Source: Methylobacterium sp. 77 (GTDB lineage: Bacteria > Pseudomonadota > Alphaproteobacteria > Rhizobiales > Beijerinckiaceae). From it: DNA of 64,000 nucleotides. Where the stretch lies: positions 3,391,825-3,455,824 of the forward strand of contig NZ_KB910516.1 in assembly GCF_000372825.1 (NCBI RefSeq), in the 5' to 3' direction. Shown here piece by piece: positions 9,294 through 17,583 of the stretch; within the stretch, counting starts at the first letter, position 1, and the number at the start of each line of letters is the position of its first letter. Position numbers and translations under genes: made by a program. Under the pieces are notes generated by a model. That model saw only the letters and a list, made by a program, of their open reading frames with translations, was not told where the DNA came from and searched no databases.

Positions 9294-9551
9294 TCAGGAC
9301 GGCTGCTCCTCGCTCACATGCTCTTCTTCTTCGGTGAGTTCGGGCTTTTCATCGGCATCGTCGCCGATGAGTTCATCGAGTTCGTCGATGAGATCGTTCA
9401 CTTGATCCTCGGTGGCGAGGAACTGGACGATCTCGCCATCGACGGATTCGAAGGTCAGTCGGTAACCGCCCTCGGTTTCGTCGGTGAGGACACGCGCGAG
9501 CTTCTTGATCGAGGTCATGGGATTTCCCGTCATGTCGGCGGCGAATTTCAT
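9294..9551 (-). CDS. Small acidic hypothetical protein
   Basis: An 85-residue protein with a very acidic C-terminal half (DQVNDLIDELDELIGDDADE and a run of Glu). The N-terminal part (IKKLARVLTDETEGGYRLTFESVDG) looks like a small beta-alpha fold. I do not recognise a named family; similar short acidic proteins are common in methylobacteria. Start choice: ATG 9551 has GAGGTGG with 7-base spacing inside a hairpin (9551-9579). ATG 9518 (GGGA six bases upstream) is the alternative and removes 11 residues. It is last in a same-strand run of small genes (11538 down to 9294). Confidence 0.65.
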   Translation of the reverse strand: MKFAADMTGNPMTSIKKLARVLTDETEGGYRLTFESVDGEIVQFLATEDQVNDLIDELDELIGDDADEKPELTEEEEHVSEEQPS

Positions 9552-9579
9552 CACCGCACCACCTCATATGGTGCGGTGA
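9551..9579 (-). promoter_or_regulatory. Perfect hairpin over the ribosome-binding site of the downstream small gene
   Basis: An 11-bp perfect inverted repeat (9551-9561 with 9569-9579) surrounds a 7-base loop. On the minus strand the loop and right arm contain the GAGG ribosome-binding site, and the stem ends at the A of ATG 9551. Folding in RNA would hide the translation start. No T-run follows, so a simple terminator is less likely. Confidence 0.55.
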
Positions 9580-9602
9580 CGAGGTCATGGGTTCCGTTCC
9601 GT

Positions 9603-9953
9603 TCAGATCAGGTCGGAGAAGACGCGATCGGACCAGGCCGGGATGGCGGTAGGACGAGCTGGCGCAGGTCGAGCCTCACCGCGCTGAGGCTTCGCGCCTC
9701 TCGGGCCGGGGCTCGATTTCCCCTGTCGCTTGGGCTTCTGGGGGCCACCGACCGCATCGTGTTCGAAGAGGAGGCACGCGCCGTCCTCGTCGGAAATCCA
9801 CCCTCGGTCCGCCCAGCCGATGAAGCGTCCATCATAGGCGTAGACCTTGTCGTCATGGATGAAGGCCGCAGGCCGCCCGTTCCAGAGATAGAGGGACTGC
9901 CCATCGTGGCAGAACGCCGCCTCGCTGCCATTCCGGTCGAAGAACTCGATCAT
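9603..9953 (-). CDS. 4-fold beta-flower protein
   Basis: A 116-residue protein. Its first 75 residues contain four short repeats of the beta-flower type, each with aromatic-Gly pairs: EFFDRNGSEAAFCHDG, SLYLWNGRPAAFIHDD, VYAYDGRFIGWADRGW and ISDEDGACLLFEH. A GGPQKPKRQGK linker and a Pro/Arg-rich tail ending WSDRVFSDLI follow. This repeat plan and the GGPxKP motif match the small family of 4-fold beta-flower domain proteins, whose role is not established. It lies seven bases below the 9961-10311 gene on the same strand and is likely co-transcribed. Confidence 0.75.
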   Translation of the reverse strand: MIEFFDRNGSEAAFCHDGQSLYLWNGRPAAFIHDDKVYAYDGRFIGWADRGWISDEDGACLLFEHDAVGGPQKPKRQGKSSPGPRGAKPQRGEARPAPARPTAIPAWSDRVFSDLI

Positions 9954-9960
9954 GGACGGC

Positions 9961-10311
9961 TCATGCCCCTATCTCGCTGTTGTGAAGCGATCGAAGATCG
10001 ACGTAGCTCATCGTCTCGCTGCTCCATGACGGCCCGTCGCAATCGTGGAGCCTCTTGGGAAGCGGCTTGTGCTTGTCGCCTTGATAGAACCCCATGATGA
10101 CGGTCTGACCATCGGAATCGTCGCACTCGATCCGGTAGGCCGGCTGCACCCCGGACCCCAGCCGACTGAGGCGAACGCGCAGCGTCGGGTTCTTCGCCTG
10201 GTCCGGCACCATGTTGAGATAGACGCCCCTCATGTAGTCGAGGCGGTCTGACCGTCGTCCGGAGAGGTCTGCGATCGAGACGTTTTCTGCAAGCATATCG
10301 ATGTTCTTCAT
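9961..10311 (-). CDS. Hypothetical protein
   Basis: A 116-residue soluble protein with host-like codon use and no signal peptide or membrane segment. A central beta-rich region (LRVRLSRLGSGVQPAYRIEC, DGQTVIMGFYQGD) is followed by a short charged tail. I do not recognise the family. It sits between the transglutaminase-like and beta-flower genes on the same strand. Confidence 0.6.
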   Translation of the reverse strand: MKNIDMLAENVSIADLSGRRSDRLDYMRGVYLNMVPDQAKNPTLRVRLSRLGSGVQPAYRIECDDSDGQTVIMGFYQGDKHKPLPKRLHDCDGPSWSSETMSYVDLRSLHNSEIGA

Positions 10312-10384
10312 GGTCTATCAGGTTTCCGCGTTATTCGACGACGTGTTTGATCCGCAACGATGGAAATCGCAATCCTGCGCCATC

Positions 10385-11200
10385 CTAAGCGATGGCCGGA
10401 GCTTCCTCGGTCGTGACCAGGAACGTCGTCAGGGTATTCTCGCCGAAGGTCAGCGTCAGCGGCACGTCGGCGGCGTCCCGCCCATAGGAGATCAGGATAC
10501 GGCCGATCCGCGAGGAGTTGTTGCGCGGATCGAACGTGTGCCAGCGGCCATCGAGATAGACCTCCATCCACGCGGCGAAGTCACCCGGCGCATGCGGCAG
10601 CGGCAGACCGATATCGCTCACGTAGCCGTTGCAGTAGCGGGCCGGGATGTTGAGGCAGCGGCAGAACGCGATGGCGAGATGCGCGTAGTCGCGGCAGACG
10701 CCGTGCCGTTCCTCGAATACGTCGAACGCCGTCCGTGTGGAGCGCGCATGCTCGTATCCGAACGTGATGCGATCATGCACGAAGTCGCAGATGGCCTGGA
10801 CCCGTCCCCATCCGGGGGGCACTCGTCCAAACAGGTCCCAGGCGATCTGCGAGAGACGGTCGGTCTCACAGTATCGGCTTCCGAGCAGGAAGAGGATGCT
10901 GTCGGAGGGAAGCTTCGCGATCGGTGTCTCGGCGGCATCGGGCGCCGGCCGGTCTCCGCCGCCCGCGTCGCGGACGATGGTTTCGGTCTTCAGCGTGAAC
11001 AGACCTGCCGGAGCGACCATGCGCTGGCACCAGTTCCCGAAGCTGTCGCGGTAGCCCTCCAACGGCACCGGCGGACTGACGATCAGGTAATCCGGCCGTT
11101 CCAGATCCGAGAACCGCGACGCATGGACGTTGAGCGTCGCGATGACGGGCGTGGGTTGAGGGAAGGTGTAGGTCATTTCGCAGCCGACGAGGATGCGCAT
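10385..11200 (-). CDS. Transglutaminase-like cysteine protease-fold protein
   Basis: A 271-residue protein. It has an N-terminal beta domain (about residues 1-110) and a transglutaminase-like core: the nucleophile cysteine lies in RHGVCRDYAHLAIAFCR (about residues 166-182), followed by NIPARYCNGYV and the second core block DFAAWMEVYLDGRWHTFDP. The Cys and the Asp of FDP are present. The position just before AW, usually the catalytic His in this superfamily, is Ala, so activity may be absent or use another residue. C-terminal GRDAADVPLTLTFG is typical of bacterial COG1305 proteins, often linked to amide-bond hydrolysis. No signal peptide. The start at 11200 has GGAGAG just upstream. Confidence 0.85.
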   Translation of the reverse strand: MRILVGCEMTYTFPQPTPVIATLNVHASRFSDLERPDYLIVSPPVPLEGYRDSFGNWCQRMVAPAGLFTLKTETIVRDAGGGDRPAPDAAETPIAKLPSDSILFLLGSRYCETDRLSQIAWDLFGRVPPGWGRVQAICDFVHDRITFGYEHARSTRTAFDVFEERHGVCRDYAHLAIAFCRCLNIPARYCNGYVSDIGLPLPHAPGDFAAWMEVYLDGRWHTFDPRNNSSRIGRILISYGRDAADVPLTLTFGENTLTTFLVTTEEAPAIA

Positions 11201-11274
11201 GGGCTCTCTCCTGGGATGTCGCCATCTGTCCGCCTGATCCCGACCGCGATCGTCTCCGAGGGGCCGGGTGCATC

Positions 11275-11538
11275 TCAGTGCAGTGTCGGAGGGGGCTCCA
11301 GGAACGCACGCATGCCGCCGCCTTCCTCGACCGCGTCGGTGAAGGCATCGAGGGCATCCTCATCGGAGGCGAACGTCTCGCTCAAGATCGTCGACCAGCC
11401 CGTCTGATCGATGACTTCGAGCGTCCAGGGACCGTGAGTTCCCACGGGCCGATAGACGTTCACGGTCACCGTAATCCCATCCTGGGTCGCACGCCCGGTC
11501 AGATCGGAGAACTCCATATTGGGCTTGTCGTCGCTCAT
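11275..11538 (-). CDS. Small hypothetical protein
   Basis: An 87-residue acidic protein with good codon use. It is predicted to be beta-rich in the middle (ITVTVNVYRPVG, GPWTLEVIDQTGW) with a helical segment of acidic residues (DEDALDAFTDAVEEGG). AGGAAC precedes the ATG. No known domain. It heads the minus-strand group of small genes that ends at 9294, with 74 bases to the transglutaminase-like gene. Confidence 0.65.
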   Translation of the reverse strand: MSDDKPNMEFSDLTGRATQDGITVTVNVYRPVGTHGPWTLEVIDQTGWSTILSETFASDEDALDAFTDAVEEGGGMRAFLEPPPTLH

Positions 11539-11933
11539 GGGTGTTCCTCTCGATGGACGAGTTCACCGCAGGGATCCGATGGAATCCCTATCTCATGAGC
11601 CGAATTTTGTACGCTAGCAGAGCGCGAGAGGGAAAAGTGCAGAAAACGTCGGGCCGGCCGCTGGCCCCGTGGCGCCTTCGTGAAGTGGAAGGCCCGGAAG
11701 ACGGCATCGCCGCCCCTGCGATCCGCGAAGCCGCCGACATCTCCCTCGCCCCGCTCGCCCGCTGACGCCGGCGCCCCGCCTGCGCAGGCATGGAGGGTAG
11801 GGACGACGCCGGCGCACAGGCTGCCTTGCCTCGTTCAACGAAGCCCGTGCCGCCCAGACAACGCGATGCGAATGTCCGCCCTCCGCCGAAGGAGAGCCTC
11901 TCCGGCTTAAGTTCGAGAGACCCGACCGGCCCC
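11539..11933. other. Intergenic before the island, no supported gene
   Basis: About 400 bases of GC-rich sequence in which several overlapping frames stay open on both strands by composition alone. None has a ribosome-binding site or recognisable protein. Its right edge is the left copy of the 99-bp island repeat. Confidence 0.4.
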
Positions 11934-12032
11934 ATGCCCGACGACACCGTTGCGCGTGGCCACGGCTTGGGTTAGGTGTCGTCCACGGTCAGCACCCGTA
12001 GCTCAGCTGGATAGAGCGTTGCCCTCCGAAGG
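11934..12032 (+). repeat. Left 99-bp island repeat (attL-like)
   Basis: Perfectly identical over 99 bases to 37866-37964. Similarity extends with one mismatch a few bases further left (11928 against 37860). It contains 58 bases upstream of a tRNA-Arg gene and its first 41 bases, ending in the 3' strand of the anticodon stem. Its position at the boundary of a 25.9-kb segment with an integrase marks it as the left attachment site. Confidence 0.9.
11992..12032 (+). pseudogene. tRNA-Arg(CCG) 5' fragment
   Basis: Acceptor 5' strand, complete D-arm and anticodon loop (CTCCGAA) match the intact tRNA at 37924. After two bases of the 3' anticodon stem the sequence switches to unrelated DNA, so no functional tRNA can form here. 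Confidence 0.92.
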
Positions 12033-12810
12033 TGGAGGACCCTGCCGTCCTAGCTGTAATCTTCTCCTAGTCCGCACAGTCGGTAAGTATGAGAGATAAG
12101 CCTCGGGATTATGCTAATCGTGATCTGCCGGCGCAAAAGGGGCGCAACGGAATAGGAAAGCTATTCTGCACCCGCCAGCTCCTTTGGCTGGCGACTTTTA
12201 AGAAGTCCATTCTGTGCGTAGCATTCGCAAATCGATTTAGGCATTCGCAGCGGCTTGCCGTGTCCAATAGGGCACAACTTATTCGGACTGCGATAACCGA
12301 CCGGGATGAATGCCCGTGGAGAGAAAGCGCAGTTCTCTGCACGCTGCCCACACAAATCCCTTCAAAGTCTAAAAAGTTCGATGTGCTAACCCGGTGGACG
12401 AAGTCCCAGCTCCACGGTGAAGCACTCCAGGACCTTGGCTTCTGTGGCGAGCAAAATCCGGTCCACAGCCTTGGGTGACGAGGACACGAAGTTCGCTAGG
12501 GCTTCGCTGAAGGACATGACGCATTTCGGCGCCTCGTATGGCTAAAACGGCGTCGCCGCCGTGTGGAGCCAACGTCGCGCATTCCTGAGTATCATATCGC
12601 TGATGTGTGCCTTCGCTAGGCTTGCATTGGATAGCCAAGATTGCTGGCATTAACTGTTGGGCGCTGATCGAGTGCCGCCCTACAAGCGCTGATGAAGGTA
12701 GAAGATGCCTACGCGATCCCAGCTGGCAGGAACGACAAGCCCGACATGGATCTACCGTGAGCTTTCCGGCCGACCGCCCTGCGCGACAGGGTCTAAGAGC
12801 GCCGAACACA
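12033..12810. other. Left end of island, no supported gene
   Basis: About 780 bases directly inside the left repeat. Frames on both strands are open for 100-150 codons but show no domain, signal or ribosome-binding site, and composition varies. This may be integration-module DNA (attP arm) or decayed genes. Confidence 0.35.
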
Positions 12811-13329
12811 TCTCTATCACGCAACCTCAACCACGAACTCCAGCGCGTGCTGAACCCAAACCCGGCCCAGCAGATCGAACGCTTTGGCTGGCGCTTCGCC
12901 CCTGGCGACCGTGTGATGGAGACCCAGAACGATTACGACCGGGATGTCTTCAACGGCGACCTCGGCATGGTAGTGCGCATCAACGAGGAAGAAGGCGCCG
13001 TCATCGTCATCTTCGACGTGCGCGAGGTCGTCTACACGGACTCGGACTGCGCCTGGGCCGTCCTGAACCAGATCCGCGAGACGCTCACGCTCACGACTAC
13101 GCTGACCGAGGCGCAGCGCAAGGAACTCGACGTGCTGAAGGTTGCTCATCAGGCGCAGCGTCACGCCGAGAGCAACCAGGGCGGCACGGTCGACGGCGTG
13201 TTTCGGGAGGATGGCGCCTGGTGGTTCGGCAAGGACGACATCACGACCCTCGGCCCATTCGAGACCCAGCAGCAGGCCGAGGACGCCGGCCGTTCCGCAA
13301 CCCCGTTCGAGCAGGGGGAGGCAGCCTGA
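12811..13329 (+). pseudogene. RecD2/TraA-type helicase fragment joined to a phage-like small protein
   Basis: About 75 codons (LNHELQRVLNP, then ERFGWRFAPGDRVMETQNDY and DVFNGDLGMVVRINEEEG) match the C-terminal region of RecD2-type SF1 helicases, including the SH3-like nucleic-acid-binding piece. The motor domains are missing, so this is a fragment. The frame then continues without a stop into a different sequence (TEAQRKELDVLKVAHQAQRH, AWWFGKDDITTLGPFE) that looks like a small phage-type protein. No start codon with a ribosome-binding site precedes it. This is best read as a deletion fusion. Confidence 0.6.
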
Positions 13330-13589
13330 TGGCGACGAAACAGAGAGAGAGAGGCCGCGACCCACGCCATGACCAAGTGCCGGTGCGGGGACGTCGCAGG
13401 GCTCGGGCAGACCGAGTGCGGCCGGTGCCGGCCCTAGGTCGATGAGGACGATCCGGAGCAGGAGCTCGACGGCCTCAACTGCGAACTCCTCGAAGCCGCC
13501 CAAGACGTGGTGTCGGCCTGCTTCGATATCGACATCGGAGTAAGAGACGTGACAGGGTCAATAACTGAGGTCTGGTGCGAAGGCGCGGC

Positions 13590-14966
13590 ATGTCGGAATC
13601 CACACACAACGAACGGTGCCCCCTTCACGCTGTAGACCAAAGGTTGAGTGATTTGCATAGGCAATGGCACCAAGCCGAGGAGGCATACTTCGACCCAGAA
13701 GCCTTCCGCGTTGCCATACAGACCGCAATTCAAACTGCAAGAACGGTCTCCTTCATTCTTCAAAGCAACAAAGCACTGATTCCCGACTTCGATGCGTGGT
13801 ATCTTGGATGGAGGGATCGCTTGAAAGCTATCCCACTAATGCGCTGGATGGTTGACGCTAGAAATCGAATTGAAAAGCAGGGCGATCTTGAGACCTACAG
13901 TTGGATTCACGCAGAAATACTGGCGTCTCATCTTCACGAAGGTCCGCGAGAAGTTGTTAAGACTGAACTCTTCGATGGCCCGAAGAAACTCTTAGATACT
14001 ATCCCAAAAGATGCACTTGGGGACCACATCCGTAGGGACGGCATTCTCCGAATTGAGAGACGATGGGTTGAGAATAGCTTGCCTGACTACGAATTGCTTG
14101 ATGCAGTTGCTATCGCCTACGGCCATCTCGCTCAATTGGTTTCTGATGCCCATCGACAGCTTGGCTTGTGTGAGCCCACAGTCACGATGGATGGCATAGA
14201 GCTTCCGTTTGACCGTGTCATGACGGGAGGTCGGTTGCCCTGCATGATCGGTCATAATGAAAATCGTCAAATCGATATTTGGTTGGCAACGGGAAAAATT
14301 CTGGAGTTCGAGCAAAGCGAAGTCAGCATAGATGAAGACGTGTTTATGGAAGCCGCCAAGAGATATAATATCGACCCGGATTTTCACTTCAATACAGAGC
14401 AAGATATTTTAAGTCAGGCAAAAGAAATATTTTTGAATGCCCGTAAGCTTTTTCTCCGTGATGGATATCACATATTTCTTGTTATGATCTTCAAGAATGG
14501 CAAGCCAATATACGGTAAAGAGGTTCGACTTGAAGAACACGGCCACAAGTATGTCTTTATGCGAAGTTTAGCTAATGATGTTCTCCGCATGGGTGGCGAT
14601 GCCGTCATAGCAATCAATGAAGCTTGGATGGGGACCTCTAATCCAAAAAACCCATACCAGAGGGTTCGCGATGCCCCCGGCCGTAAAGAGGTATTGACGG
14701 CAACGTTAGTAGCTAAGGATGGCCCCCCACTTAATCTAATGGCTACGATCCGCAGAAATACGGACAGAGTTAGCTTGGATGACACAATCGAAGCGACTGA
14801 ACACGTCCCTTATATGTTTGCATCCATATATGAAGTCTGGGGACTTAAGGTTCCCGGCTCGGAGATAGACCCGAGTGAGCATGATGGTCGTCAATATAAA
14901 CCCAATTTTCTCAGGGCCTTGTCTGAAAGACTGCTTTCTTCAACCTCATTTTTCTTAAAACAATAA
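13590..14966 (+). CDS. Hypothetical 458-residue island protein
   Basis: A soluble protein with moderate GC content, unlike the GC-rich core genes. ATG 13590 is chosen for its GAAGG ribosome-binding site; an open frame begins 15 bases earlier. Residues about 30-110 are helical and contain a striking DARNRIEKQGDL block followed by YSWIHAEILASHL. The C-terminal half is mixed alpha/beta (DGYHIFLVMIFKNGKPIYG, HKYVFMRSLANDVLRMGGDAVIAINEAW). I do not recognise the family; HEPN-type RNases have a comparable helical N-terminus, but the R-x4-6-H motif is not clear. Just after its stop an XRE-type HTH continues in the -1 frame, so it may once have been longer. Confidence 0.7.
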   Translation: MSESTHNERCPLHAVDQRLSDLHRQWHQAEEAYFDPEAFRVAIQTAIQTARTVSFILQSNKALIPDFDAWYLGWRDRLKAIPLMRWMVDARNRIEKQGDLETYSWIHAEILASHLHEGPREVVKTELFDGPKKLLDTIPKDALGDHIRRDGILRIERRWVENSLPDYELLDAVAIAYGHLAQLVSDAHRQLGLCEPTVTMDGIELPFDRVMTGGRLPCMIGHNENRQIDIWLATGKILEFEQSEVSIDEDVFMEAAKRYNIDPDFHFNTEQDILSQAKEIFLNARKLFLRDGYHIFLVMIFKNGKPIYGKEVRLEEHGHKYVFMRSLANDVLRMGGDAVIAINEAWMGTSNPKNPYQRVRDAPGRKEVLTATLVAKDGPPLNLMATIRRNTDRVSLDDTIEATEHVPYMFASIYEVWGLKVPGSEIDPSEHDGRQYKPNFLRALSERLLSSTSFFLKQ

Positions 14967-15160
14967 TTTCACAGAAGGAGCTTGCCGCTCGCCTCGAAGC
15001 CAGGACGCCACGAACATTTACCGATGAGGCTAATATAAGCCGCCTCAGAAGCGGGCGATGGAACGTTACGACCATAACCTGTTGGCATATTGCCGAAGCG
15101 TTAGGTGTCTCGCTGTGCGACATCGTTTCGAGAATAAAAACGAAGCTTCATGTTGAATAG
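14966..15160 (+). pseudogene. XRE-type HTH segment, -1 frame after the 13590 gene
   Basis: 64 codons read as an XRE-like DNA-binding domain: ISQKELAARLE, a loop, ANISRLRSGRWN, then CWHIAEALGVSLCDIVSRI. The frame is open back to 14927 but contains no ATG, GTG or TTG. It is exactly one base back from the frame of the preceding gene and could follow FFLK of that protein across an A4 run (TTAAAAC at 14955-14961). It is therefore either the lost C-terminal domain of the 13590 protein after a frameshift or one reached by -1 frameshifting. Confidence 0.6.
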
Positions 15161-15217
15161 AGTTCATCGAAACGACGACTTTTGCCGGGTTTTCGATGGA
15201 AACTAAACGACGTAGGC

Positions 15218-15358
15218 ATGGACAGCGCTGAACGTGAAATACACACACTTCACCCGCCCTTCGCTAAAAGGAAGAAGGCGAACCCTAAGGTGAGGAGACT
15301 TCTAGAGATCCACGAACACGCCGATGCGCCCACGCCGCCATCAATGGCCCGCAGATGA
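15218..15358 (+). CDS. Possible small phage-type protein
   Basis: 46 codons rich in Lys/Arg (FAKRKKANPKVRRLLEIHE). The stop overlaps by ATGA the start of an 18-codon Cys-containing frame (15355-15411, MSDLCKHCG...). A similar tiny CxC..CxxC peptide (13369-13437) lies upstream. Tight overlap suggests translation coupling, but the frames are too short to be sure. Confidence 0.3.
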   Translation: MDSAEREIHTLHPPFAKRKKANPKVRRLLEIHEHADAPTPPSMARR

Positions 15359-15470
15359 GCGATCTGTGCAAACATTGCGGCCCAATAGGCAGCCCACAGA
15401 CCGAGAACTGAGGCGTTCCAGATCGACATGTGCGACGCCGAATTTAATCCGCTACTCGTCGTTCCTGACG

Positions 15471-15662
15471 CTACGCGGAAATAGCGTGTCGCCGAGCATC
15501 GTAGGCGTGCCGCACCGACGTGCCATCCTCACCGCGGCCTTCCTGGGTGTAGGCGAACTGCAGCACGCCATCGGGACCGTAAAGTCGCACCATCTCTGAT
15601 CGCCAAGCCCGATCGGTGCGAGCGAGAGTCGCCTCGGTTTCGACCAGTCGGCTCGCATGCAT
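15471..15662 (-). CDS. Small hypothetical protein
   Basis: A 63-residue protein. ATG 15662 is preceded by AGGA with 8-base spacing; the frame is open further upstream without a start signal. The sequence is helical then beta (VETEATLARTDRAWRSEMVR, LYGPDGVLQFAYTQEGRG) and has the look of short proteins often seen in methylobacterial islands. No known function. It is divergent from the 15805 gene. Confidence 0.5.
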   Translation of the reverse strand: MHASRLVETEATLARTDRAWRSEMVRLYGPDGVLQFAYTQEGRGEDGTSVRHAYDARRHAISA

Positions 15663-15804
15663 ACTAGCTGTCCTGAATTTCGTGGTCGCAGGGTCAACGC
15701 GATTTGGCGACATCTGCTCCCTCGAAATTCGGCGGCCATCACAATGCGGCACTCACGCACCTCCGATCTGTGAACCGAGGATAGGTTGGCGTCGTTGAGC
15801 AGGT

Positions 15805-16050
15805 ATGACTGATCAGACACCCGCCCCGACCTCAGAGCAAATCATCGATGCGCGCCGCCGCGAGATGGCGATTGAGCACCTCCTGTTCGGCACAATCCGC
15901 TTCGTTGCCCATCGTCACCCAGATTTGCTCGATGAGCTCGACGGCAGCCTCGACCACTTGTGGGATAAGGCCCATGGCAATGAGCGAGATGATGAGGCAG
16001 TCCGGGAGGTCGCACGACGTTTCATCAAGAGCCTGCGTGCCGGAGGCTAG
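15805..16050 (+). CDS. Small hypothetical helical protein
   Basis: An 81-residue, mostly helical soluble protein (AIEHLLFGTIRFVAHRHPDL, DEAVREVARRFIKSLRAG) with host-like codon use. GAGCAGGT precedes the ATG. No recognised domain. It lies upstream of the first IS630 copy. Confidence 0.55.
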   Translation: MTDQTPAPTSEQIIDARRREMAIEHLLFGTIRFVAHRHPDLLDELDGSLDHLWDKAHGNERDDEAVREVARRFIKSLRAGG

Positions 16051-16439
16051 AATCTCGACATCTATAGCAGACGCATCTCGCCGCGATTCTGCACTACAAA
16101 TATGGCTTGAGAGGAAACCGAAGTCCCAGACAACCGGACGCCCTATCGAAGCCCCTGTATCCTGTAATGAATCAGATCAGGACCTCGCCCTTGGGTGATT
16201 GACGGTGAAGGTGCTCCAGAATAACAGCCGAAATCGGAACTCCCGGATCGATCGCGGTTGAGCGAGATACCGACATCGCCGGACAAATCTTTCCCTCCTC
16301 GACGGCTGCGCGTTTTTACCCTTGGGTTTCGCCTTCAAGATGAGCGAAAGCCCGTAGAAAATGTCACAAGCCTTAGGCATAAGCTAAGGGAATTGCTGAC
16401 AGAAAAACCTTACAGGCTTCTCTGACAACCTCATTCCTA
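16051..16439. other. Non-coding stretch before IS630 copy A
   Basis: About 390 bases with stops in all frames at short intervals. Nothing recognisable. The TA at 16438-16439 is the target duplicated by the insertion sequence. Confidence 0.4.
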
Positions 16440-16452
16440 GAGCATTTTCGGT

Positions 16453-17094
16453 TTAATCTGGTTCGTATCCTGCGGCGGCGAAGAAGTTGGCGCACTCGTC
16501 AGGTGTGACGGTGTCGACGAGGCGTCCGATGGCCGACCACAAACCCTCGACGGTTCGCTCGGCCGCTTTGCGCAGCAGCGCCTTCAACTTCGAGAACGCC
16601 ATTTCGATGGGGTTGAAGTCGGGCGAGTAAGGCGGGAGGAACAAGAGCCGCGCGCCCGCCGCCTCGATGGCCGATCGCACGGCCGGACCTTTGTGGCTGC
16701 CGAGGTTGTCCATGACGACGATGTCGCCGGGGATGAGCTCAGGCACCAAGACCTGATCGACGTAAGCCTGGAAGGCGTCACGGTTGATCGGCCCATCGAG
16801 CACGAACGGTGCGGCGATCCCGGACAGGCGCAGGGCCGCCACCAGGGTCGTGGTCTTCCAATGGCCGTGCGGGATGGGCGAACGCAGCCGCTCGCCGCGG
16901 GGAGACCGTCCGCGCAGGCGGGCCATGTTGGTGGAGGTCCAGGTCTCGTCGAGGAACACGAGGCGCGCGGGGTCGAGATCGAGCTGGCACTCGAACCATG
17001 CCTCGCGCGCGGCCTTCACGTCCGGGCGGTCTTGCTCGGTGGCGTGGGCTGTCTTTTTTTGTAGGTGAGATCGCGTGCGTCGAGGAAGCTCCAC
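16453..17094 (-). CDS. IS630 transposase OrfB, DDE domain (copy A)
   Basis: The catalytic half of the transposase: LVFLDETWTS (first Asp), VVMDNLGSHKG (second Asp) and FNPIEMAFSKLK (Glu) form the DDE triad of the IS630/Tc1 superfamily. It has no convincing start of its own and is probably made by -1 frameshifting from orfA at the A7 run (17054-17060). Confidence 0.9.
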   Translation of the reverse strand: MELPRRTRSHLQKKTAHATEQDRPDVKAAREAWFECQLDLDPARLVFLDETWTSTNMARLRGRSPRGERLRSPIPHGHWKTTTLVAALRLSGIAAPFVLDGPINRDAFQAYVDQVLVPELIPGDIVVMDNLGSHKGPAVRSAIEAAGARLLFLPPYSPDFNPIEMAFSKLKALLRKAAERTVEGLWSAIGRLVDTVTPDECANFFAAAGYEPD

Positions 17095-17396
17095 AGGGTG
17101 CCGAGCCCGACCGTGAGATCGTACTCGTCCCGCAGTCGGGCGCGCATCTCTTCCAGGGTGATGTCGCCCTTCTCCTCGATCAGGGCGCGCAGGAACGCCT
17201 CATGTGGATCGAGCTTCGAGCGGCGCGCCCGCCCTTGCGGACGAGGGGCCACCGTCCCGGTTGTCGCGAGCGCGGCCATCCAGCGAATCGAGGTCGCGAT
17301 GCCGACTCCAAAACGCGCGGCCGCTTGCCGGCGGGAGGTCGTTGCAGCGGCTTCCACCACCCGCTCGCGCAGGTCCTGGCTGTAGGGTCGTCCCAT
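17016..17396 (-). CDS. IS630 transposase OrfA (copy A)
   Basis: The N-terminal DNA-binding half: MGRPYSQDLRERVVEAAA and RRQAAARFGVGIATSIRW form the HTH, followed by a linker and a second helical region. ATG 17396 has GGAGGAG upstream; the frame is open 20 codons earlier. It overlaps orfB across an A7 tract where a -1 shift would join the two into a full transposase. Confidence 0.9.
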   Translation of the reverse strand: MGRPYSQDLRERVVEAAATTSRRQAAARFGVGIATSIRWMAALATTGTVAPRPQGRARRSKLDPHEAFLRALIEEKGDITLEEMRARLRDEYDLTVGLGTLWSFLDARDLTYKKRQPTPPSKTART

Positions 17397-17583
17397 CTGT
17401 CGCTCCTCCTCCAGAGCGATCAGTGAATCAGCCCGCCGCCTCTCCGTGAACCCCACACGATTGATTCAGCGCAAACCGAAAACGCTCTAGCGTCTGACAC
17501 AGGGGAAAGTCGAGGGCTGATGGTCAAGGAGAGTCAGGGCTCATGCCAATACGGCAATAAAATTTGGTCAACTCTGGTGGGGG

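Larger units (their letters stand above)
16440..17487 (-). mobile_element. IS630-family element, copy A
   Basis: A 1048-bp element with imperfect terminal inverted repeats (consensus GAGCRTTTTCGGTTTR) flanked by TA on both sides (16438-16439 and 17488-17489), the IS630 target rule. Two overlapping transposase frames are on the minus strand. Nearly identical to copies at 22797 and 38644, which implies recent movement. Confidence 0.95.

Noticed and set aside
11588..11947. 119-codon minus-strand frame left of the island repeat
   Set aside because: Arg/Ser/Ala-rich shadow-like composition and overlap with the tRNA upstream repeat.
12089..12478. 129-codon plus-strand frame inside the left island end
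   Set aside because: No ribosome-binding site, no family, mixed composition; treated as non-coding.
13369..13437. 22-codon Cys-rich peptide (KCRCGD...TECGRC)
   Set aside because: Zinc-finger-like but too short and ended by TAG; a further open stretch follows the stop, so probably a broken small gene that I cannot delimit.
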